Of a stretch of 13,132 nt of DNA, positions 6,967 to 13,132 are shown in pieces. The notes under the pieces are model-generated. The model had not been told where the DNA came from, did no database searches, and worked only from the letters and a program-made list of their open reading frames with translations. This DNA comes from an uncultured Prevotella sp. (lineage in GTDB: Bacteria > Bacteroidota > Bacteroidia > Bacteroidales > Bacteroidaceae): positions 1-13,132 of the forward strand of contig URFI01000041.1 in the NCBI GenBank assembly GCA_900547085.1, read 5' to 3'. The number at the start of each line of letters is the position of its first letter. Position 1 is the first letter of the stretch. A program made the position numbers and the translations under genes.

Positions 6967-8178
6967 TTATAATTTAATGAATATATGTTTCTTGTAGAGA
7001 ATGTAGCCTAAGCTCCAAAGTATCGTGATGATGAGCAGAGCATGGGCCAGCGATCCAAAGGTTTGTCCTAACAAAGGTGAAAAAACATCACGGTAAAGAA
7101 AACCAGTGATTGAGGTTGGCTCATCGCCAAATGGGAACTGGAACGAGCCAAACAAGATGGCAATGACACCACTCATGACATATAAGAACAATGGATTCAT
7201 GCCAAATACTTCAAAGAAACGACACCAACGCTTATATCCTTTCACGTCGATGAGCCATATTAACAAGGCTAAAAGTGTTGAGGCCAATCCACAACTTGTC
7301 AGCACAAAGGTGGGCGACCATATCTTTTTGTTGAGCGGACAACCATAGGCAAGCAACAAACCGCTGAAGGTGAGGATGGTTCCTGCAATGAACAGCGGAA
7401 CGATGTTGTGTAAAATAAGACCTGTCTTGGGGTCGCTTGAGGTGGTGGCAGTGGTGGCTTTTTGTTTGCTAAAAGCCAGTTTTCCAATCAAAAAGCCGAT
7501 GAGGGTGTGGGCAATGGCTGGAAATGTACTTAACAATCCTTCGGGATCGATGCCGTTGTCGTGGTACATGTGCGCATCGGTAAGAACGGCTCGGTCGACA
7601 ATGGACAGGATATTTGTTTCATCATACGCGAAACCGTTGCCGCAAAACAACAAGATGGTGTAGCCTATTAACAAGGTGATGACGATGCTGAGCAAGTAAC
7701 GATGACGCACGGTGATGGCCAACAGGGCTGTGATGCCATAACAAACGGCTAACCGTGCCAACACGCCTGACAACCGAATGGTGTCGAACGACCATATCGT
7801 ATGCCATATTTGCTGGCCTAAAGTGGCGTCTTCTAATGGGAAAGCCCAGCGATGACAGAACCTTGAAAACCACCCAACGAATATGCCTACGAGGTAGAGT
7901 AGCAGCGTGCGGCGTATAATTTTGTAAACCGTTTGGCGGTTGCACGCAAACTGATACTTCTGCATGGAAATGAAAATACACATTCCCATGACAAACATGA
8001 AGAAAGGGAATACCAAGTCAGTGGGTGTCATTCCGTTCCATTCAGCGTGCTCGAGGGGGGCAAGGATGTGTGCCCAGCTGCCTGGATTGTTCACGAGTAT
8101 CATGCCAGCAATGGTGATGCCTCGTAGGATGTCAATGGCTAAGATGCGTTTACTCTGTGGTTTTTGTGTAACATTCAT
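6967..8178 (-). CDS. murT: MurT-type / DUF5009 (COG4299, HGSNAT-like) multispanning membrane protein
   Basis: This 403-residue inner-membrane protein has about ten hydrophobic segments (approximately 12-32, 53-72, 91-105, 136-156, 160-179, 218-235, 257-278, 288-310, 322-345, 368-396). Family stretches are IDILRGITIAGMILVNNPGSW (15-35), HAEWNGMTPTDLVFPFFMF (44-62), SGVLARLAVCYG (137-148) and DPEGLLSTFPAIAHTLIG (211-228). Members are annotated either as DUF5009 / heparan-alpha-glucosaminide N-acetyltransferase-like or, in T. forsythia, as MurT, a MurNAc transporter encoded with murK and murQ. The gene order here is the same. His44 in EHAEWNG aligns with the active-site His of human HGSNAT, so an acetyl-transfer activity cannot be excluded. 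It starts 14 nt after namZ and ends 14 nt before murK. Topology is estimated by eye. Confidence 0.82.
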   Translation of the reverse strand: MNVTQKPQSKRILAIDILRGITIAGMILVNNPGSWAHILAPLEHAEWNGMTPTDLVFPFFMFVMGMCIFISMQKYQFACNRQTVYKIIRRTLLLYLVGIFVGWFSRFCHRWAFPLEDATLGQQIWHTIWSFDTIRLSGVLARLAVCYGITALLAITVRHRYLLSIVITLLIGYTILLFCGNGFAYDETNILSIVDRAVLTDAHMYHDNGIDPEGLLSTFPAIAHTLIGFLIGKLAFSKQKATTATTSSDPKTGLILHNIVPLFIAGTILTFSGLLLAYGCPLNKKIWSPTFVLTSCGLASTLLALLIWLIDVKGYKRWCRFFEVFGMNPLFLYVMSGVIAILFGSFQFPFGDEPTSITGFLYRDVFSPLLGQTFGSLAHALLIITILWSLGYILYKKHIFIKL

Positions 8179-8192
8179 AGCGCAATATGATT

Positions 8193-9441
8193 TTAACGAT
8201 ATAGATAATATTTCTTTGACAGTTGCTTAAAAGCCTTTACGTCCTTGTTCCAATAAGGTGCAATATCCTCCCAGCGGTTGCGTTTCATGAAGCGTTCGCG
8301 TATTTGTTTAGAGCCACAAACTTTGTCGAACATGGAGAAACGGGCCTGATTGGCATGCTCCATCACCGAGTGTTCGGGATATAAACGAGCTATTTCTTGC
8401 ATAAATACAAATTGAATGGGGGTGAGTTGAACTGTCTTATAGTTCGTGATATGTATCTGAACGCCTTGCAGTTGCTCGCCTTTCCCTACGCTATAAAACG
8501 GACTAAGATGAATGGGACGGAAGGTAACACCAGGTAATTGATGGGCATTCATGGCCTTGGCAAGTTCTTCGGCCTTAATCCAAGGTGCGGCAAACAGTTG
8601 GAAGGGTAGGGTATATCCAACGCCAATAGAGAGATAACCAAACTCACCAACAATGCCGGTTGTTGGATAATACCAGGCGGTAATGGCTTGTGGAATGTGT
8701 GGAGACGATGCAATCCACGGCAAGTTGGTGTCTTCGTAGGTCATTTTTCGTCTCCAACGTTTCATTTTGATGACTGTGAGTTTGCATTGAACGCCATGCT
8801 TCAACATACGCTCGCCATTGAGCATCTGCGCCAATTCGCCACAAGTAAGTCCGTAGATATAGGGAATGCGAAACTGACTGACAAACGACATGCAATCATC
8901 TTCCATCACATTGCCTTCGACGTGCAGACCGCCAAGTGGGTTGGGGCGATCCAGTACAATGAATTCGATGCCATTCTCGGCAGCCGCTTCCATGGCCAAC
9001 CCCATGGTGCTGATAAAGGTAAACGAGCGCGCCCCAATGTCTTGAATGTCGTACACCAAAGCATCGATGCCACGAAGCATCTCTTTGGTGGGCTTTCGTG
9101 TCTTGCCATAGAGGGAGAAGATGGGCAAACCTGTTTTCTCATCTTTTTGGTCTTGCACCTTGGCACCTGCATAGATGTCGCCTCGCACACCATGCTCAGG
9201 ACCGTAGAGTGCCACCAGTTTGACACCAGGTGCATCGTGCAAGATGTCGATGGTCGACTTCAAATAGCGGTTAACACCCGTTGATAAGACCAATGCGCTT
9301 GCCTTGCAACTGTTTGAAATTTTGACGTTCTAACACGTCGATACCAGTTAATACTTGTTTGTTTCTTGCCGGTAAAGCGGTGGCAATGAAACAAAGCATG
9401 AAGGCAAGTAAAAATAGTTTTTTAAAAGAATTATTTGACAT
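8193..9441 (-). pseudogene. namZ: NamZ-type exo-beta-N-acetylmuramidase (DUF1343, GH171), frameshifted
   Basis: The intact form would be a secreted enzyme that removes terminal MurNAc from the non-reducing end of peptidoglycan fragments. The first part (9441 down to about 9280) encodes MSNNSFKKLF, a hydrophobic signal peptide with likely cleavage at ALPA-RNK, then the family start VLTGIDVLERQNFKQLQGKR and IGLIN before stopping. The rest continues in another frame from about 9290 with STGVNRYLKSTIDILHDAPG, YGPEHGVRGD, VYDIQDIGARSFTFIST and VLDRPNPLGG to the end. The family normally reads IGLITNPTGV, so 8 nt appear to be missing; restoring them gives one 418-residue frame. The start at 9441 overlaps ampG by 11 nt (ATGTCAAATAA). 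As it stands, the downstream frame lacks a signal peptide. This could be a real mutation or a sequencing/assembly error. Confidence 0.85.
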
Positions 9442-10768
9442 TTTCAGCATCTTTACGTCCATAATGAGGGTCAACTTTGATAATTAATGTAACCATGACG
9501 GTTGCCAAGCAGCAGGCAATGACCAACCAGAAGAAGTGTTCGTAACCCAACCACTCTTGCAGATAACCGGCAAACATGCCTGGAATCATCATGCTCAGTG
9601 CCATGAATGCGGTGCAAATGGCATAGTGGGCGGTCTTAAATTCGCCTTCAGAGAAATACATCATATACAGCATGTAGGCAGTGAAACCAAATCCGTAACC
9701 AAACTGTTCGACGGCCACACAAGCACTGATGATAATGATGTTGTGAGGAAGGAACATACTAAGGTACACAAAGGTAAAGCAGGGAAGCGTCATGCAGGCA
9801 GCCATGGGCCACAAAGATTTCTTGAGTCCCCAGTTGGAAGCTGCAATACCACCGATGATGCCACCAATGGTCAGTGCAATAACACCAATAGTCCCATAGA
9901 CCAACCCCACCTCTTGTGTACTCATAGCCAATCCTCCGTCAGCACTGTTATCTACTAAAAAGGGCACTGCCATCTTGAGTAAGAAGGCTTCAGGCAAACG
10001 ATACAGCAACATGAAGGCAATGGCAATCCACAGTCCGGGCTTCTTGAAATAGGTTGCAAAGGTACGTCCAAACTCTGAAACGATGTCTTTAGCATGCACA
10101 CCTGTGGCACCTACTTTTCCTTTGTCCTGTTGAGGATAAGGAATAAAGAAGGTGTGATAAATGGTAATGATGGTGAACAAAACGCCCGTAATGCCCAAGG
10201 TAATCATCCACGACAACGGAATGTTGCCCGTGTGCAGCTCTAAATAACCTGCCACGAACACCAAAACGCCTTGTCCGAAGATAGAGGCAAAGCGATAGAA
10301 TGTACTCCTGATGCCGACGAAGAACGATTGCTGCGAAGGATTGAGTGCCAACATATAGAATCCATCAGCAGCGATGTCGTGGGTTGCAGATGCAAAGGCG
10401 GTGATGATAAACAGCACTAACGTAAGCGTAAACATACTCACGGGTGTGCTGCCCGAAGCGATGATGTCGGGTAAAGGATGTGGAAGGGTAAACGTCAGCA
10501 AAACGAAAGCCAAACTCATAAGGGCTTGCATCATTACAATCCACCAACGCTTGGTGCGCAGAATGTCTACAAACGGACTCCACAGGGGCTTGATGACCCA
10601 CGGCAGATACAACAAACTGGTAAACATGGCCATGTCGCCATTGGGTACACCCATCTTGGTAAACATGATGACCGATATGTTGTTAACGATAAAATAGGGG
10701 ATGCCCTCTGCAAAATAGAGCGTGGGTATCCAGGCCCAAGGACTGATGTTAGATGTTATATGTTTCAT
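9431..10768 (-). CDS. ampG: AmpG-family muropeptide permease (MFS)
   Basis: This 445-residue inner-membrane transporter of the major facilitator superfamily has about twelve hydrophobic segments and a central hydrophilic stretch near residues 208-245. AmpG-like marks are WIPTLYFAEGIPY (13-25), SLLYLPWVIKPLWSPFVD (51-68), ATHDIAADGFYMLALNP (128-144), GIRSTFYRFASIFGQG (152-167), LYRLPEAFLLKMAVPF (255-270) and EQFGYGFGFTAYMLYMMYFS (354-373). AmpG imports (anhydro)muropeptides during wall recycling. It is the first gene of the operon and overlaps namZ by 11 nt, which suggests coupled translation and a shared pathway. The 197-nt gap before it contains tandem array B, and no convincing -7/-33 promoter could be picked out there. 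Substrate specificity cannot be read from sequence. Confidence 0.88.
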   Translation of the reverse strand: MKHITSNISPWAWIPTLYFAEGIPYFIVNNISVIMFTKMGVPNGDMAMFTSLLYLPWVIKPLWSPFVDILRTKRWWIVMMQALMSLAFVLLTFTLPHPLPDIIASGSTPVSMFTLTLVLFIITAFASATHDIAADGFYMLALNPSQQSFFVGIRSTFYRFASIFGQGVLVFVAGYLELHTGNIPLSWMITLGITGVLFTIITIYHTFFIPYPQQDKGKVGATGVHAKDIVSEFGRTFATYFKKPGLWIAIAFMLLYRLPEAFLLKMAVPFLVDNSADGGLAMSTQEVGLVYGTIGVIALTIGGIIGGIAASNWGLKKSLWPMAACMTLPCFTFVYLSMFLPHNIIIISACVAVEQFGYGFGFTAYMLYMMYFSEGEFKTAHYAICTAFMALSMMIPGMFAGYLQEWLGYEHFFWLVIACCLATVMVTLIIKVDPHYGRKDAENVK

Positions 10769-10812
10769 TCTTTATTCTCTGTTTTAATGCAGCTTCTATG
10801 TACGGAGTAAAA

Positions 10813-10910
10813 CATTGGGTTTACAATCTCATTGAGTTTGTGCCTTAATCTCATTGAGTTTGTGCCTTAATCTCATTGAGTTTGCACCTTAATCTCATTG
10901 AGTTTGTAAC
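10813..10910 (-). repeat. 22-bp tandem array B upstream of ampG
   Basis: On the - strand the core AAACTCAATG occurs exactly four times at a strict 22-bp period (10896-10905, 10874-10883, 10852-10861, 10830-10839). Each is followed by AGATT, and units are otherwise identical except for the last few bases. A fifth core with one mismatch (AAACCCAATG, 10813-10822) follows at 17-bp spacing. The array lies between the glycosyltransferase stop and the ampG start and faces the operon. Low divergence suggests recent expansion. The flanks 10769-10812 and 10911-10965 are AT-rich with no gene seen. Confidence 0.9.
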
Positions 10911-10965
10911 GCATAGATTCTATCATTCTATAACTACTTGATATTCAGTATAAAATTAGCTGTTC

Positions 10966-12384
10966 TTATTCTGTTTTTTGTTTGTTAAGAACCATACGAG
11001 CTTGTAACTCCCAAGTGCGGATTCGGTCTTTATAGATATTGTTGGCGTTTACTTGCTCTATGTTCAAGGCCGCATCCGAATTGCCGCCCCAACGACGGCA
11101 CAGATAAAGCACGTCGTAGATACGTCCTATCTGATAATGGCGCGAAATATTCAGTCCCATGGCGTAGTCTTCACCATAACTTGTGTTGGGGAATCCAATT
11201 TCTCGTGCAATAGGGGTGTAGAAAGCACGAGGAGCACCTAGCCCATTGATACGCAATGCGTTGTTTCTTCCATTCTCAGGCGTCCATTCACGGTGGTCAA
11301 TCACCCCTGGAGGAAGCGTATTCAGGTCGAAATCGGTCATGCGATAAGAGCCAATCACCATGGCACATTGTTGCTGGTAAAAGGCGTCTACGATGGTTTG
11401 TAGGGTGTGTTCGTCTGAATACAAATCGTCGCTGTCCAACTGAACGGTGAACTTTCCGCAGTTGGCATGATGCAAACCATAGTTCCAGCAGCCACCAATA
11501 CCGAGGTCGGTACGTTGGGGAACGAGGTGAATGACACGCTCATCACCCTTGTGTTGGTCAATGATTTCGCTAGTGCCATCATCCGAATGATTGTCAATCA
11601 CGATGAGATTAAACTTGAAGTTGGTTTGTTGACGCAAGACAGACTGTATGGCAGCCTCGATGGTGCCAACCCTATTCTTGACCGGAATGATGACCGATGC
11701 CTCATATTCGAATGGGGTAAGGTTGAAATCTACCTCTTTGAACACAGGCTCAAGATAGCCTCCAACCGCTTTCAGATGCTCGGTACACGCCCTTTCCATT
11801 TCTTTTTGGTGTTCTTGGTTGCGTGGATCAACGTAATCGAACTGCTTATCGCCACTCTTTCTATTGTCCTCTTCAATCTCTGTATACAGGTATTCGTTGA
11901 CGTGTACCAACTGGTGGTGCCTACTCAGACAAAGCCGCAGGGCATACAGTGCGGCGTGCTGGTAAGGTTCTTTGAGGTTGAGAACACCAGTTTTGAATGC
12001 AGCGGTATTGAAAAACAACAGCGAACCAAAGTTAAAGTCATCGCGTAAAGACCCTAATTGATAATCAATAACAGGCGATTTGATACGCTTTTGAGCTTTA
12101 ATCTGATAGTGATCGGCGTACAAGAGCGCAGCCTGGGTATCTTCGGCTACTTGTATCAATCGTTGTAATGCTCTGTAATGCAGGCTTAAGGGTGTGTCCT
12201 TGGTAAGCAAAACGATATATGGGGCGGTAGCCTCTTTGGCTATTTGCTGCAAGGTATTGGATTGGTACAAGCTCTCTTTGAGCGCATGAATATTGACAAA
12301 GGATGTAAAATCTTCAAACGCAGCACACAGTTGCTGGTATTGCTCCTCGTTGATGAAAGGTAAAAAACAATCTATCTTCTTCAT
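10966..12384 (-). CDS. Glycosyltransferase with degenerate N-terminal and intact C-terminal GT2 domain
   Basis: This is a 472-residue cytoplasmic or membrane-associated protein without signal peptide or clear membrane segment. Residues about 229-470 are a GT-A family 2 domain: SVIIPVKNRVGTIEAAIQSV (230-249), VIDNHSDDGTSE (262-273), a VQLDSDD metal/nucleotide-binding motif (Asp317, Asp319, Asp320), GLGAPRAFYTP (381-391), GED (404-406, likely catalytic-base region) and CRRWGGNSD (429-437). Residues 1-220 resemble the second half of a GT2 domain (PYIVLLTKD..PLSLHYRAL, LLYADHYQI, a terminal HLKAVGGYLEP) but have no nucleotide-sugar motif at the start. The donor and acceptor are unknown. It follows a beta-propeller gene by 29 nt and is separated from ampG by array B, so it need not belong to the peptidoglycan operon. 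Confidence 0.85.
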   Translation of the reverse strand: MKKIDCFLPFINEEQYQQLCAAFEDFTSFVNIHALKESLYQSNTLQQIAKEATAPYIVLLTKDTPLSLHYRALQRLIQVAEDTQAALLYADHYQIKAQKRIKSPVIDYQLGSLRDDFNFGSLLFFNTAAFKTGVLNLKEPYQHAALYALRLCLSRHHQLVHVNEYLYTEIEEDNRKSGDKQFDYVDPRNQEHQKEMERACTEHLKAVGGYLEPVFKEVDFNLTPFEYEASVIIPVKNRVGTIEAAIQSVLRQQTNFKFNLIVIDNHSDDGTSEIIDQHKGDERVIHLVPQRTDLGIGGCWNYGLHHANCGKFTVQLDSDDLYSDEHTLQTIVDAFYQQQCAMVIGSYRMTDFDLNTLPPGVIDHREWTPENGRNNALRINGLGAPRAFYTPIAREIGFPNTSYGEDYAMGLNISRHYQIGRIYDVLYLCRRWGGNSDAALNIEQVNANNIYKDRIRTWELQARMVLNKQKTE

Positions 12385-12413
12385 AAGTTCGTTCTATTTT
12401 TATTTAATGAGTA

Positions 12414-13132
12414 TTATCGATATTGTAGCAAGCATAGTTCTCCACTGGCAGCTGTCACCAACAGTTGTCGGCGTCCTACAGGAACTACAGTGTTGATGAG
12501 TGAGTTGCCTATTTTGTGTTTCCATCTGATTTCACCTGTTTTCGCCTGTAAAGCGAATATCAAACCATCTTTGGTGCTCCCCAAAACCACATCGCCTTGT
12601 TCGGCCATCATGGAGGTAGCGTGTTCGTAACCAAACTGTAAATTGGCTCTCCATAGTTGTTTGGGTTGCTCAGAGGTGGCGCTGTAGCACACCACACTGT
12701 CTTGCATGGTCTTGGCATAGATGCGCGTTTGGTCTGCTGATAGGCCAATCGTTTCTCGTACTTTCGACTGATAGGTGCGCCAAATGGTTGCACCCGTTGT
12801 TAAATCGATGGCCGTGAGGGCTCGTTCGGGATCAACAATGAAAACGCGGTTCGGCGTGGCAACTGGCCAAACAGCTGCTGGTGAGAAGTGCATTCGAGTG
12901 AGATTGCCCGTCCAACGCCAGTTCTCATGACCGTTCTTTTGATTCAGCGAGTAAAGTGTGTTGTCCCATGCACCGAAGATTACTTGATTGTTTGTAACCA
13001 AAGGCTTTGTTTCTACATATCCTTTTACCTTGTTATAGGTCCACACTACTTTTCCGCTCTGGATGTCAATGGCACGGAAAATGTGGTCACTGCTGCCTAT
13101 ATATGCGATGCCTTGTTGTATGGTAACGGCTC
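12414..13132 (-). CDS. PQQ-type beta-propeller repeat protein, C-terminal part (runs off right edge)
   Basis: The reading frame is open from the right edge (first full codon at 13130) to the stop at 12414, giving 239 residues of the C-terminus; the start is outside the window. At least six blade-like repeats of about 40 residues are visible, each with a hydrophobic strand, a small G/S-x-D turn, an A-hydrophobic-D/N strand and a closing G-x-x-x-W: for example AYIGSSDHIFRAIDIQSGKV, VIFGAWDNTLYSLNQKNGHE, ALTAIDLTTGATIWRT and VVLGSTKDGLIFALQAKTGE. This is the PQQ/BamB-like propeller pattern, which usually makes a protein-binding scaffold rather than a quinoprotein enzyme. Localisation cannot be judged without the N-terminus. 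The pairing with the glycosyltransferase 29 nt downstream suggests one transcript, function unknown. Confidence 0.85.
   Translation of the reverse strand, partial: AVTIQQGIAYIGSSDHIFRAIDIQSGKVVWTYNKVKGYVETKPLVTNNQVIFGAWDNTLYSLNQKNGHENWRWTGNLTRMHFSPAAVWPVATPNRVFIVDPERALTAIDLTTGATIWRTYQSKVRETIGLSADQTRIYAKTMQDSVVCYSATSEQPKQLWRANLQFGYEHATSMMAEQGDVVLGSTKDGLIFALQAKTGEIRWKHKIGNSLINTVVPVGRRQLLVTAASGELCLLQYR

Noticed and set aside
8688..9284. Long + strand open frame opposite namZ (and similar antisense frames opposite typA, the hydrolase fusion, murQ and the glycosyltransferase)
   Set aside because: They lie fully opposite well-supported genes and their translations show no domain character, so they are by-products of coding sequence on the other strand.
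8193..9293. Complete NamZ starting at the TTG at 9293
   Set aside because: That start would drop the signal peptide and the family N-terminus, both of which are encoded just upstream in another frame; a frameshifted gene explains the data better.
10913..10936. Hairpin terminator after the glycosyltransferase gene
   Set aside because: The short palindrome ATAGATTCTAT has a one-base centre and no following T-run, so it cannot form a normal terminator stem-loop.

Overview
The window looks like chromosomal DNA of a Bacteroidales bacterium, probably a Prevotella-type (Prevotellaceae) species. The evidence is the TAnnTTTG-type promoter cores in front of rpsO and typA, the near absence of Shine-Dalgarno sequences, the queA-folK pairing, and a peptidoglycan-salvage cluster like that described in Tannerella forsythia. 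The genus is an inference; there is no rRNA gene to confirm it.

Left part (1-3070): the 3' end of queA and complete folK on the + strand, rpsO (ribosomal protein S15) on the - strand converging on folK across a shared hairpin, and typA/bipA on the + strand. rpsO and typA diverge from a 272-nt intergenic region holding two promoters with the same core in opposite orientation. typA ends in a strong intrinsic terminator.

Central part (3371-10768, all - strand): a tight six-gene operon, in transcription order ampG, namZ, murT, murK, murQ, and a secreted beta-lactamase-like/SGNH hydrolase fusion. The spacings are an 11-nt overlap, then gaps of 14, 14, 17 and 31 nt. The proposed flow is: NamZ releases MurNAc from peptidoglycan fragments in the periplasm; AmpG imports muropeptides and the MurT-type membrane protein handles MurNAc; MurK phosphorylates MurNAc; MurQ splits MurNAc-6-phosphate into GlcNAc-6-phosphate and D-lactate. 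The secreted fusion protein probably acts on peptide or ester groups. In this sequence namZ is broken by a frameshift that fits loss of 8 nt inside a conserved motif.

Right part (10966-13132, - strand): a glycosyltransferase with a degenerate N-terminal copy and an intact C-terminal GT2 domain, preceded by a PQQ-type beta-propeller protein that runs off the right edge.

The most unusual structure is a pair of short tandem arrays. Each has a 22-bp period and shares the 10-nt core AAACTCAATG. One lies beyond the end of the operon (3183-3292) and the other just before its first gene (10813-10910). The cores point inward from both sides, so the peptidoglycan operon is bracketed by inverted arrays.
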